A stretch of 64,000 nt of DNA from Alkalihalobacillus sp. AL-G (GTDB taxonomy: Bacteria > Bacillota > Bacilli > Bacillales > Fictibacillaceae), in assembly GCF_030643805.1 (NCBI RefSeq), contig NZ_CP094656.1, positions 868,001-932,000 on the forward strand, given 5' to 3'. The first letter of the stretch is position 1, and each line of letters opens with the position of its first letter. Position numbers and translations under genes: made by a program. The notes beneath the pieces were generated by a model that was not told where the DNA came from, ran no database searches, and worked only from the letters and a program-made list of their open reading frames with translations. Positions 37,960 to 46,291 of the stretch are shown here, piece by piece.

Positions 37960-38844
37960 TTATTTCGCATGTAAGCGTCGGATACGCTCATCAAGATCAG
38001 GGTGCGTGGAAAAAAGTAGTTTTTTCCGTTTACCACCGCTGATTTTCATGGATGCAAGTGTTTCTTGTCTTGTATCGACTCGGTTAACATGAGCTTTTAA
38101 CGACTCAAGTGCATGGATCATCTTATCTTTACCTGCAAGGTCTGCTCCACCACGATCTGCATGGTACTCACGGTAACGAGAGTAGGCAAAGATCACAATA
38201 CTTCCGAGAATCGAAAAGGCAATTTGGAATACGATGATTGCGAGAATATGGACGATTGCTGCTTTATCTTCGTCAACTAACTGTGCGACAGCCCATGCTG
38301 CGATTCTTGATAGAAAAACAACGAATGTATTCACGACACCCTGCAATAGGGTCATTGTAACCATGTCACCATTTGCAATATGGGCAATCTCGTGAGCGAC
38401 AACACCTTCAACTGCATCGTCATCCATTTGCTCAAGTAAACCTGTCGAAACCGCAACGAGTGAACGACGCTTGGAAGGCCCCGTAGCAAACGCATTGACC
38501 TCAGGAGAATTATAAATTCCCACCTCAGGCATATGTGCTAATCCGGCTGTTCGCGCTAAGCGATGAACACGATCAACAAGGCTTTGTTCGTATGCGTTAA
38601 GCGAACCATTCGGATCAATTACTTTGACACGCATGATTTTTTTAGCCATCCAGCGAGAAATCGCAAGTGAGATGAATGAGCCTGTAAAACCTATCACTGC
38701 ACTGAATGCCAACAATGCACCGAATTGAATGTTCCCAGTAGCAGCATCAATATAAGAATTCAATCCTAATAATGAAAGCACGACCATGATCGTCGTAAGC
38801 ACTAACACGTTTGTAAGGATAAATAGAAATATACGCTTTGCCAT
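37960..38844 (-). CDS. htpX: Membrane zinc metalloprotease HtpX
   Basis: 294 residues of the M48B family. Two N-terminal spans ([20 protein letters not shown] and [19 protein letters not shown]) precede the [20 protein letters not shown] segment, the zinc motif HEIAH near residue 150, two more spans, and the third ligand in [14 protein letters not shown]. It degrades misfolded membrane proteins at the cytoplasmic face together with FtsH. It is monocistronic; no clear stress operator was found in the 190-bp upstream gap. Confidence 0.95.
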   Translation of the reverse strand: MAKRIFLFILTNVLVLTTIMVVLSLLGLNSYIDAATGNIQFGALLAFSAVIGFTGSFISLAISRWMAKKIMRVKVIDPNGSLNAYEQSLVDRVHRLARTAGLAHMPEVGIYNSPEVNAFATGPSKRRSLVAVSTGLLEQMDDDAVEGVVAHEIAHIANGDMVTMTLLQGVVNTFVVFLSRIAAWAVAQLVDEDKAAIVHILAIIVFQIAFSILGSIVIFAYSRYREYHADRGGADLAGKDKMIHALESLKAHVNRVDTRQETLASMKISGGKRKKLLFSTHPDLDERIRRLHAK

Positions 38845-39034
38845 TATTCATACCTCATTTCAGGTTCATGTGAACTTAATGTATGACCTAATTATAAAAT
38901 ACAAACCTTAAATTTTCAAGCGAGAACCTTCAATTTTAGATAAATTCAGAATCCATTTACCTGTTTGTTATTGACGTGTAGGAATAATATTTCGTATGAT
39001 AAGGTCAAATGAACGTACGTTTTGAGGTGAAAAA

Positions 39035-39784
39035 ATGCATCCATTCACATTAACACGAAAAGAAATGGCGGAATTATTACTGTCTCTACAAAATAATGAA
39101 GGTATGTCTCCTTTTGATGTCATTAAAAGTGCTTTGGTGGATTCGAATCAATCAGATTCGGAAAATTCAATGGTGGAAAGTGCGATGAATTCATCGTTAC
39201 CAGGGATTTTTGAAAAATTGATGAAAATATCGAAACGGGATGTCGGTCTTTCTATTAATGAAATTGTATCTCTCGGAAACCAAATCGAATACAGCAGCTT
39301 CTCGACAAGTGCAGTGCAAAATTGGGTGAAACGGGATGTCCGCGGGTTAATCGGATCCCCTCAAAAAGGCAAGAAATACTCCCTTGAGCAAGCCGCGATT
39401 TTATTTATCGTTGAAGATTTGAAAAGTACACTTGATTTTGTATCCATTCGTAACCTGCTGACGTTAATTTTCAATAATATTGAGGATCGGCAGGATGACT
39501 TGATTGATCCGCTTTATTATTACTCTACATATTCCTTAATTTTTGAAGAACTTGATTTGAACAAGGATTATGTAGTGGACGTAGACTTCCGAATTCATCA
39601 TGGTGATCGGGCGGAAATGCTGATTTTCCAAAAGGCAGAAGAAAAGCTAAAGGCAATGGATTTTTTAAATGAAAAAGAGAAAACGATTATTCAGAATGCA
39701 TTAGTCATTTCAACCTTATCTGTACAAACCTCTTATTTCCAATCCGTTTCACGACAATTCCTAAATTCAACATTGTTCATTTGA
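39035..39784 (+). CDS. DUF1836 family protein
   Basis: 249 residues. The first half contains a MerR-like helix-turn-helix region (SINEIVSLGNQIEYSSFSTS, then AVQNWVKRDVRGLIGSPQKG), as expected for DUF1836; the second half is helical. It has no signal peptide. Likely a DNA-binding regulator of unknown target. TTTTGAGGTG precedes ATG 39035. It is monocistronic with a terminator and divergent from htpX. Confidence 0.85.
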   Translation: MHPFTLTRKEMAELLLSLQNNEGMSPFDVIKSALVDSNQSDSENSMVESAMNSSLPGIFEKLMKISKRDVGLSINEIVSLGNQIEYSSFSTSAVQNWVKRDVRGLIGSPQKGKKYSLEQAAILFIVEDLKSTLDFVSIRNLLTLIFNNIEDRQDDLIDPLYYYSTYSLIFEELDLNKDYVVDVDFRIHHGDRAEMLIFQKAEEKLKAMDFLNEKEKTIIQNALVISTLSVQTSYFQSVSRQFLNSTLFI

Positions 39785-39801
39785 TTCCAAAATGAACAAA
39801 G

Positions 39802-39836
39802 AAAAGCATGTGATTTCTAAACTTCACATGCTTTTT
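39802..39836 (+). terminator. Rho-independent terminator
   Basis: A perfect 12-bp stem, AAAAGCATGTGA with TCACATGCTTTT, then further T residues. Confidence 0.9.
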
Positions 39837-39921
39837 AAATTTTTTTCAAAAATCAATATAGATTAATTTATCCTTTTAGTGTAAAATTACACATATAAAC
39901 TTTATTTACTGGAGGGAAATA

Positions 39922-40215
39922 ATGAGTGGAGAAAGTTTACCAGCGTTATTTTGGATTATTCATTATCTCTTTTTAGCAGTTACTTTAGGAACTACTATCT
40001 TTTCCCTGATTAAAAAAGAGATGGTTATTTTCTCGATGGTTACCTCACTAACTGCCATAATTGTTCCATTCATCGGTTTAATAAACAGTATCAGCAGAAT
40101 GGTAGGCACAGAATATGATTACATAAAAGAAATCTTTATTGCATGGGGAGTTATCGACAATCCTAGTGACATCGGGATATGTATTTATACTTTTCTGGTG
40201 GGTCAAGTTGATTAG
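39922..40215 (+). CDS. Small polytopic membrane protein, function unknown
   Basis: 97 residues with two or three hydrophobic segments (LFWIIHYLFLAVTLGTTIFS and MVTSLTAIIVPFIGLINS, then a weaker one at the C terminus). ACTGGAGGG lies 7 bases before the ATG, and the gene has its own upstream spacer after the DUF1836 terminator. No family is recognised. It may be co-transcribed with the DUF2157 gene 111 bp downstream. Confidence 0.65.
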   Translation: MSGESLPALFWIIHYLFLAVTLGTTIFSLIKKEMVIFSMVTSLTAIIVPFIGLINSISRMVGTEYDYIKEIFIAWGVIDNPSDIGICIYTFLVGQVD

Positions 40216-40326
40216 CAGAAGGATCAAAAACAACCATCAAGAATTAGAAACATAAAATTTCATCTGGAAACGGCTTCATGAGATCTACCCATCATAAACT
40301 AGATAGTGAAAGGGGGAGCACAGAAA

Positions 40327-41541
40327 ATGAATGAATATAAATGGTTGAAGCGGGAAGCTCCAAAGTGGGTTGAGAAGGGGTTGATACAGCCAGAACAGCT
40401 GAATGGCCTTTTATCGCTTTATCAAAAAAAGAAAAGTGGAAATATACTGCCGATTTTTGCGAGTATTCTAATTGGTCTAGGTGTTTTGACCTTTGTCGCA
40501 TCCAATTGGGGTGACATGAGTGATGTCTTTCGGATGGTGGTAATTTGTGCTGCTTTGATTGGGTTTTATGTGGCAGGATACCATCAGCTGAATAGGGGAG
40601 CCGAAAGCACTGGTATTGCGCTCATTGGTATTGGAGTTGTAACCTTTGGGGCGGGAATCTTTCTTACGTCACAGATCTTCCACATCGTCTCGTACAGTGC
40701 GACAGCCTTTATTTTGTGGCTGTTGGTTTCCTTGAGTTTTTACCTGATGTTTCCGAATCGTTACTTTTATCTATTATCGCTCGTCATTGGAACAGTAGGG
40801 ATGATTTATACTTCAATATCGTTCCAAACCTTTGATCCTATCCTTGCAATACTCGTTATAGGTGGACTAGGATATGTGACCTTCCGTGAAAACCGAAGCT
40901 TGTATTATTATTTGTTCGCAGTTACGTACTCGATTTGCGGAATCTCTTTATTAATAGGCTACGAGCTTTCTTATTTGTGGATGACGGTTATCTTTCTCGT
41001 CCTTTACGCTGTTAGTAATTTCATCAACAATCGAAAGGTTAAACAAATCTGGGAACATATGAGCATTGTTGGAGCCATTATCATTAGCTTTATCAGTGTG
41101 TTTATACTGGATGATTTTATTAAGTACGAAGATGAGGCTTTACCGAGCATTGCATATTTCGTTTCACTAATCGTTCTTTTGCTTATTGTACTCGTTTGGA
41201 AAATCAAAAAATCCGAGAGAAACCAACTTGCCGATCTCGTACTGTTTTTACCTTTGTTTATGTTCGGCATGATCGGAGATGTCCTTTACTTGGTGATCGC
41301 ATTTGCCTATTCTCTCTTCATATTGATCAGCGGCTATCAATCGGAAGAATCGGGCAAAATCAACTGGGGAACGGGGTTATTTTTGCTTAGCACACTCGTG
41401 GCATATATCCAGCTCGCTTGGGATTTCCTTCCGAAGTCCATATTCTTTTTCGCAGGTGGAATTCTTTTGTTCATCTTAAGCTGGTATCTTGAACGTCGGA
41501 GAAGAAAGTGGCTTCATGATGCACGGGGAGGTAAATCATGA
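40327..41541 (+). CDS. DUF2157 membrane protein
   Basis: About 404 residues from ATG 40327 (AAAGGGGGAG 10 bases upstream). The cytoplasmic N terminus carries the DUF2157 opening (WLKREAPKWVEKGLIQPEQL...LLSLYQKKK), followed by about 12 membrane segments (IFASILIGLGVLTFVASNWG is the first). A basic tail ends the protein. The function is unknown. The next gene encodes a GDYXXLXY protein with a 4-base ATGA overlap; these two families are a conserved pair and probably form a complex. Confidence 0.88.
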   Translation: MNEYKWLKREAPKWVEKGLIQPEQLNGLLSLYQKKKSGNILPIFASILIGLGVLTFVASNWGDMSDVFRMVVICAALIGFYVAGYHQLNRGAESTGIALIGIGVVTFGAGIFLTSQIFHIVSYSATAFILWLLVSLSFYLMFPNRYFYLLSLVIGTVGMIYTSISFQTFDPILAILVIGGLGYVTFRENRSLYYYLFAVTYSICGISLLIGYELSYLWMTVIFLVLYAVSNFINNRKVKQIWEHMSIVGAIIISFISVFILDDFIKYEDEALPSIAYFVSLIVLLLIVLVWKIKKSERNQLADLVLFLPLFMFGMIGDVLYLVIAFAYSLFILISGYQSEESGKINWGTGLFLLSTLVAYIQLAWDFLPKSIFFFAGGILLFILSWYLERRRRKWLHDARGGKS

Positions 41542-42044
41542 AACGGAATTCTCTATTTTTTGTATTAATCGTATTCCAAATTGTCGCCCTTCTGACAATT
41601 GCAGGCTCTAATTATGCAACGCTTCAATATGGAGAACGTTTACTTTTAAAAACAGAGCCGATCGACCCAAGAGACCTGTTTCATGGGGATTATGTCATTC
41701 TGAACTATGACATTTCCTCGCTATCTTTATCATTGTGGGAAGGCGAGGACAAATTTGAATCGAGGGAAAAAGTTTATGTCGTCCTTCAGAAAAAAGATAA
41801 ATATTATGATGCGATTGGAATTTATCCGGATAAACCAGACGTGGACGATGGTAAAGTCGTTTTAAAAGGAAAAGCCCAATATGAACATGCCGGAACGGTT
41901 TTCATTGATTATGGAATTGAGCGCTATTATGTAGAAGAGGGGACAGGTAAATCCATTGAAAAACAACGAGAATTGACAGATGTTGTTGTGAGGGTTGCTC
42001 CTTGGGGGCAGGTTGCAATTGAAGCGTTAGTCATAAATAAGTAA
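41538..42044 (+). CDS. GDYXXLXY domain protein
   Basis: 168 residues. An N-terminal anchor (FFVLIVFQIVALLTIAGSNY) precedes the name-giving motif in DPRDLFHGDYVILNYDIS. The rest is an extracytoplasmic beta-rich domain. The function is unknown. Translationally coupled to the DUF2157 gene, so the two proteins are probably partners in the membrane; proteins of this type occur downstream of DUF2157 or DUF4401 genes in many bacteria. Confidence 0.88.
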   Translation: MKRNSLFFVLIVFQIVALLTIAGSNYATLQYGERLLLKTEPIDPRDLFHGDYVILNYDISSLSLSLWEGEDKFESREKVYVVLQKKDKYYDAIGIYPDKPDVDDGKVVLKGKAQYEHAGTVFIDYGIERYYVEEGTGKSIEKQRELTDVVVRVAPWGQVAIEALVINK

Positions 42045-42124
42045 TAATATTGTAAAACGTCATAAATAGGAATTTGCGTAAGTCCATGTTACTCTTGTCG
42101 TAATTCACCGGGAAGGAGCAAATA

Positions 42125-42499
42125 TTGTCAAAAATAAATGTGTTTTTAGACGATGTTCGCCCGTGTCCAGAACATTACGTCCTTGCGACAGATATTGATC
42201 AATGTATTAACTTGTTAAGGAAATTTGACGTACAACATTTGTCATTGGATCATGATTTAGAAAGCAAGGTAAAAAATGGATTTATGCTAGTTGAATACAT
42301 GGTGAAGAGTCAGTTGTTTGCTGAAACAATTACAGTCCATTCGGCAAATTCCGGTGCAGGGAAACGAATGTATTGGTATTTGCTGGAGGCTCAGGAGCAA
42401 GGATTGATTTCTCAGAGTGTAGGAATTTTCTACTATCCATTACCGCTACATGTGTTTAACCTTCAATGTCCGATACCATTGGATTTATTTAATCGATAG
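42125..42499 (+). CDS. Cyclic-phosphate-processing receiver domain protein (cpREC)
   Basis: 124 residues from TTG 42125 with GGAAGGAG 8 bases upstream. It has a receiver-like fold with the acidic pair VFLDDVRPCPEHY near residue 6, the LSLDHDLESKVKNG motif near residue 40, and TVHSANSGAGKRMYW near 76. These features match the cpREC family, proposed to act on cyclic phosphate-containing nucleotides or RNA ends. No partner enzyme is adjacent. A hairpin terminator follows at once. Confidence 0.8.
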   Translation: MSKINVFLDDVRPCPEHYVLATDIDQCINLLRKFDVQHLSLDHDLESKVKNGFMLVEYMVKSQLFAETITVHSANSGAGKRMYWYLLEAQEQGLISQSVGIFYYPLPLHVFNLQCPIPLDLFNR

Positions 42500-42500
42500 A

Positions 42501-42525
42501 GGGGTGACTGGGGTCGCTCCTTTTT
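42501..42525 (+). terminator. Rho-independent terminator
   Basis: GGGGTGAC pairs with GTCGCTCC through one wobble and one mismatch, then TTTTT, directly after the cpREC stop. Confidence 0.7.
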
Positions 42526-42873
42526 ATTGTTTATAAATGTCTTACGTCCCTGTAAGCTGCAAGATGTGCACGAAAACAGAACGTACGGCTGCCTCGGAGA
42601 ATCCAAACTTGGTACCTTTAGACATTCAACCCTTTACAGGAGAGGAAAAATCCGCTAAACTTGAACCAATATTCATTGGAGGGGTGTTTAAGAGGCGATG
42701 ATGATTCGATCTGTTGTTCTTTTAATTGTAGTGGCTTGATCGTGGGGAAAGTCTGCCCTTTTTTAAGTAATCAAACAAGCCAACGCAAGACAACAGATCA
42801 ACATCCTCAAGCCCCTTTTCGGTTAGGCCTTTAATTTGAAAAGGTATTTGATTGTCTATATTTAGATGGGACA

Positions 42874-42904
42874 AGAGGGATGTTTCGGCATCTCTATTTT
42901 TTTG
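42874..42904 (+). promoter_or_regulatory. Terminator hairpin in the ABC-F leader (candidate attenuator)
   Basis: AGGGATG (42876-42882) pairs with CATCTCT (42889-42895) through one wobble, followed by ATTTTTTTG, 84 bp before the ABC-F start. No complete protein gene lies upstream of it after the previous terminator, so it probably terminates a leader RNA. Upstream within 42526-42873 are two small overlapping frames and further short hairpins. Confidence 0.6.
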
Positions 42905-42988
42905 TCCATTTTTACGCTATATAGGGGTTGTGCGTATTGTATACGTCTTGCGTTTGGTCCAGCCTAGAAAAGAAAAGAGGAAATTGAT

Positions 42989-44539
42989 ATGAGTATGATT
43001 CATGTAACAGGACTAACGCACGGTTTTGGTGACCGGATGTTATTTAACGATATTGAGTTTCGGCTTTTAAAAGGAGAGCATGTCGGACTGGTAGGAGCAA
43101 ATGGTACAGGGAAGTCCACGTTGCTAAAGCTTTTAACAGATAAAATCATATCCGATGAAGGTGAAATCGAGGTCCATTCTGGAATTGAACTCGGGTATTT
43201 GGAGCAGCATCCGGATTTCGAGAGAGGTCAATCAATCAAGGACTATTTAAGAAGTGCGTTTCAAAGGCTTTTCGACCTTGAAAAGGATATGGTGCGACTA
43301 ACGGAAAGGCTGTCGATGCAATCGAATGAACAGTTAGAGGACGATTTGATCAAATATGGAGAGATCCAGGAAACGCTCGAAATCAATCGATTTTATGAAC
43401 TGGATGCCCATATAGAAGAGGTCGCTGCTGGACTTGGCATTGCACAACTTGGTATGGAAAAAGCGACCGCGGAACTGTCCGGGGGGCAACGAACGAAATT
43501 GATGCTTGCTAAGTTACTGCTGCAAAAACCGGACGTATTGCTGTTGGATGAACCGACAAACTATCTTGATGATCTTCACATTGAGTGGCTCCGCAGTTAT
43601 CTAGCTACCTATCCGAATGCATTTGTGCTGATTTCTCACGATACGAGGTTCATGAATGAAGTCGTGAATGTGATTTATCATCTTGAGCACAAAAACATCA
43701 CCCGCTACGTCGGAAACTATAACGCGTTTGTCGAGGCGTACGAATTGCGGAAACAGCAAATCCATCAAGCCTTTTCCAAGCAACAAAAGGAAATCGATAA
43801 GCTTGAAGATTATATCCGGCGGAATAAAGCACGAGCGTCTACGGCCAAACAAGCGAAAAGCAGGGAAAAGCAGCTCGGAAAAATCGACCGGATTGATAAG
43901 CCTGTAGTTCAGCCGAAGTCATGGTTCGGTTTTGAGGTCTGCCGTCAGCCGAATCAGGAGGTTATCACGACATCGGATCTTGCAATCGGATATGATGAAC
44001 CGTTGATCAATAATCTGAATCTCACTTTAAAAAAGAATGAGAAAGTTGCAATTACAGGGCACAATGGGATCGGAAAAACCACCACCCTTAGAACTTTACT
44101 CGGTCAGTTGAAACCAATTTCCGGGAGTGTGAACGTCGGTTCTTTCGTCAGACCAGCATATCTTGAACAGGAAATTGAGATTACTGGAGATGAATCTGCC
44201 TTGCAGCATGTATGGTCCAGGTTTCCGAATCTCGAAGAAAAGGAAGTGCGCAAACGTCTGGCAAGGTCCGGGCTGAAAAGTGAACACATTTATCAGCCGA
44301 TGATGACTTTAAGTGGCGGGGAACAAACGAAGGTCCGCCTTACTGTGTTGATGCTTCAGGAAAGCAATTTGCTTATCCTTGATGAACCGACAAACCATCT
44401 GGATATAAAAGCGAAGGAAGCACTAAGGAAAGCATTACAGGTATACAAGGGCACTATCCTGCTGGTATCCCATGAACCTGAATTTTATGAACAGTGGGTA
44501 ACGGACATTTGGAACGTTGAAAGTTGGAGAAGAGCATAA
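42989..44539 (+). CDS. ABC-F family ATPase
   Basis: 516 residues with two ABC domains and no membrane part. Domain 1: Walker A GANGTGKST near residue 37, signature LSGGQRTKL, Walker B LLLDEPTNYLDD. The linker (about residues 245-310) is a charged helical hairpin, QKEIDKLEDYIRRNKARAST, the ribosome-reaching P-site tip region. Domain 2: GHNGIGKTT, LSGGEQTKV, LILDEPTNHLDI. It is close to the B. subtilis YkpA type. ABC-F proteins act on stalled ribosomes or protect them from antibiotics. AAGAGGAAAT precedes the ATG. The leader hairpin suggests induction by translation inhibitors. Confidence 0.93.
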   Translation: MSMIHVTGLTHGFGDRMLFNDIEFRLLKGEHVGLVGANGTGKSTLLKLLTDKIISDEGEIEVHSGIELGYLEQHPDFERGQSIKDYLRSAFQRLFDLEKDMVRLTERLSMQSNEQLEDDLIKYGEIQETLEINRFYELDAHIEEVAAGLGIAQLGMEKATAELSGGQRTKLMLAKLLLQKPDVLLLDEPTNYLDDLHIEWLRSYLATYPNAFVLISHDTRFMNEVVNVIYHLEHKNITRYVGNYNAFVEAYELRKQQIHQAFSKQQKEIDKLEDYIRRNKARASTAKQAKSREKQLGKIDRIDKPVVQPKSWFGFEVCRQPNQEVITTSDLAIGYDEPLINNLNLTLKKNEKVAITGHNGIGKTTTLRTLLGQLKPISGSVNVGSFVRPAYLEQEIEITGDESALQHVWSRFPNLEEKEVRKRLARSGLKSEHIYQPMMTLSGGEQTKVRLTVLMLQESNLLILDEPTNHLDIKAKEALRKALQVYKGTILLVSHEPEFYEQWVTDIWNVESWRRA

Positions 44540-44611
44540 GCAAGAAAGAGGTAGTGACAAACGGTTAACGGGTTCCATTTTGGCGTACACACAGTACAAT
44601 TCACTAATAAA

Positions 44612-44652
44612 AAACGCAGGTGGTTCACATAGGAATCACTTGCATTTTTTCT
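44612..44652 (+). terminator. Rho-independent terminator
   Basis: GCAGGTG (44616) pairs with CACTTGC (44637) with one wobble, then ATTTTTT, downstream of the ABC-F gene. Confidence 0.7.
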
Positions 44653-44808
44653 TGTTATATAAAGGTTTTGATTGGGAGATAGTTGAACAAGGTATAAATT
44701 GAATAGTTTAAAGTTTTAGGGCATTTCTTTGTTATGAGGAATGCCTTTTATTTTGTTTAAATTAAAGGGATACAAACATAACAATAATAATATAATATAA
44801 GTAAATAT

Positions 44809-44833
44809 TTATTTATTGTTATTCGATAAATAA
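44809..44833. promoter_or_regulatory. AT-rich inverted repeat upstream of the DUF2975/HTH pair
   Basis: TTATTTAT and ATAAATAA are perfect 8-base arms 9 bp apart, 45 bp before the DUF2975 start. It may be the operator of the HTH protein encoded downstream. Nothing else is seen between the ABC-F terminator and 44879. Confidence 0.45.
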
Positions 44834-44878
44834 CGTGTTAAAATTTAAATGAACAATAATAAGTGAGGTGCTATTTTT

Positions 44879-45361
44879 ATGAAACGAGGATCAACACTCT
44901 TTTTAAGGACAGCTGTTATTCTTCTTGGAATCCCAGTTCTTGCTTTGTGTATATTTGGGTTGTCTAGATTTGACCCGAATTCCCCATATTGGCAGCTTCC
45001 TGAGCTGGCTAATTTGCAATATCCATTATTAATCGGCATGTATGCAGCAATGATACCGTTTTTCTTTGCTTTGTATCGGACTTTAAAACTTTTAAGCTAT
45101 ATTGACAAGAACGAAGCTTTCTCGGAATTATCTGTAAAGGCTTTAAAGAATATAAAATACTGCGCAATCACAATCAGTATTTTGTATGTTTTAGAGATGC
45201 CATTCTTATATCTTCTAACAACGGTAGACGACACACCAGGCATATTAATCGGAATGATCGTTATTTTTGCTTCAATGGTGATTGCAGTCTTTGCTGCTGT
45301 TCTCCAAAGACTTTTACAAGAAGCCATAGATATAAAAGCGGAAAATGATTTAATAGTCTGA
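44879..45361 (+). CDS. DUF2975 membrane protein (YoaS-like)
   Basis: 160 residues with four membrane segments (TLFLRTAVILLGIPVLALC, YPLLIGMYAAMIPFFFALY, AITISILYVLEMPFLYLL, LIGMIVIFASMVIAVFAAVL), the DUF2975 pattern. GTGAGGTG precedes the ATG. Members are commonly encoded directly before a small HTH protein (YozG type), as here, which suggests a membrane-linked regulatory pair. The function is unknown. The region 44.7-46.1 kb is more AT-rich than its surroundings, compatible with recent acquisition. Confidence 0.85.
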   Translation: MKRGSTLFLRTAVILLGIPVLALCIFGLSRFDPNSPYWQLPELANLQYPLLIGMYAAMIPFFFALYRTLKLLSYIDKNEAFSELSVKALKNIKYCAITISILYVLEMPFLYLLTTVDDTPGILIGMIVIFASMVIAVFAAVLQRLLQEAIDIKAENDLIV

Positions 45362-45376
45362 TCTGAGGTGAATAAT

Positions 45377-45598
45377 ATGGCAATTATAATCAATATTGAT
45401 GTGATGCTTGCTAAAAGGAAAATGAGTGTCACAGAACTTTCGGAGAGAGTTGGAATCACGATGGCTAATCTTTCTATATTGAAAAATGGAAAGGCAAAAG
45501 CAATTCGATTATCAACTTTAGAGGCGATTTGTAAGGCTGTAGAATGTCAGCCTGGAGATATTTTAGAATACAAAAATGACGAAGCCACTTCAGGATAA
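45377..45598 (+). CDS. Small HTH regulator (Cro/CI family, YozG-like)
   Basis: 73 residues from ATG 45377 (GAGGTG 6 bases upstream). It is nearly all helix-turn-helix: INIDVMLAKRKMSVTELSER, VGITMANLSILKNGKAKAIR, LSTLEAICKAVECQPGDILE. The order KNGKAKAIR is typical of YozG-type regulators paired with DUF2975 proteins. It begins 15 bp after the DUF2975 stop and probably autoregulates the pair. Confidence 0.88.
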   Translation: MAIIINIDVMLAKRKMSVTELSERVGITMANLSILKNGKAKAIRLSTLEAICKAVECQPGDILEYKNDEATSG

Positions 45599-45667
45599 AA
45601 AGACATTTCTTTATAGGTACTTGGATATTAGCATTTTTGAAATAACCAAATGAAGGGATAACAAATA

Positions 45668-46081
45668 ATGAAAAAGTCCATTATTACTTCGGTCATATCT
45701 ATTTTAATAATTTTATCAGGTTGCAATTCTAGTGAAAAATTCACTGAAGTCATAGAAGGTAATGTGGAGAAAATCGTTGTTGAATCAGAGGTAGCAGTTC
45801 CTGGTAAGGAGGTTACTTATTCAACAAATAACAAAGAGATTATAAGAGATTTTCTGGATATGATGGATTCAATGCCATTTGAAAAAACGAATAGAAGTAG
45901 TAGTGTCTTTGAAGAAACATATAAATTATATAATAAAGATAACGAATTAATCGAGACTGTTATATTTGTTGGTGAAAACATTGCAATAATGAATGGTGAT
46001 CAATATGAAATTGATGGAGAAAAATTAGGAGATTTTACAGAACAATTCTATGTTAATAAGAATGTTCTTAAGAAGAATTAA
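45668..46081 (+). CDS. Lipoprotein, function unknown
   Basis: 137 residues. The lipoprotein signal MKKSIITSVISILIILSGC has a lipobox Cys. The mature part is a small alpha/beta domain rich in Glu and Lys (EKIVVESEVAVPGKEVTYST...ETYKLYNKDNELIETVIF). AAGGGATAAC precedes the ATG. No family is recognised. It may be co-transcribed with the DUF2975/HTH pair 69 bp upstream. It shares the low GC of those genes. Confidence 0.7.
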   Translation: MKKSIITSVISILIILSGCNSSEKFTEVIEGNVEKIVVESEVAVPGKEVTYSTNNKEIIRDFLDMMDSMPFEKTNRSSSVFEETYKLYNKDNELIETVIFVGENIAIMNGDQYEIDGEKLGDFTEQFYVNKNVLKKN

Positions 46082-46171
46082 GAAATACAGAATGATTGTA
46101 TTAACTTAATAAGAAGGCCATATTAATTAAACGGGTGCTTTAATGGAATAAGCCTACTGTCTATAAAAGTC

Positions 46172-46198
46172 AAGAGCTCGGATTCGAGCTCTTTTTCT
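46172..46198 (+). terminator. Rho-independent terminator
   Basis: A perfect 9-bp stem, AAGAGCTCG with CGAGCTCTT, a GATT loop and TTTTT. Confidence 0.9.
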
Positions 46199-46291
46199 TG
46201 TGATTTTATATGCGATTCCACCGAATGCGTGATTCACCTTGCCACTTAGGCTGCGAATTTCGTTTTTGTACCTCAAAACAGAAACCGTTAC

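Noticed and set aside
45368-45376. GTG start for the HTH protein
   Set aside because: GTG is part of the GAGGTG ribosome site; ATG 45377 is better spaced.
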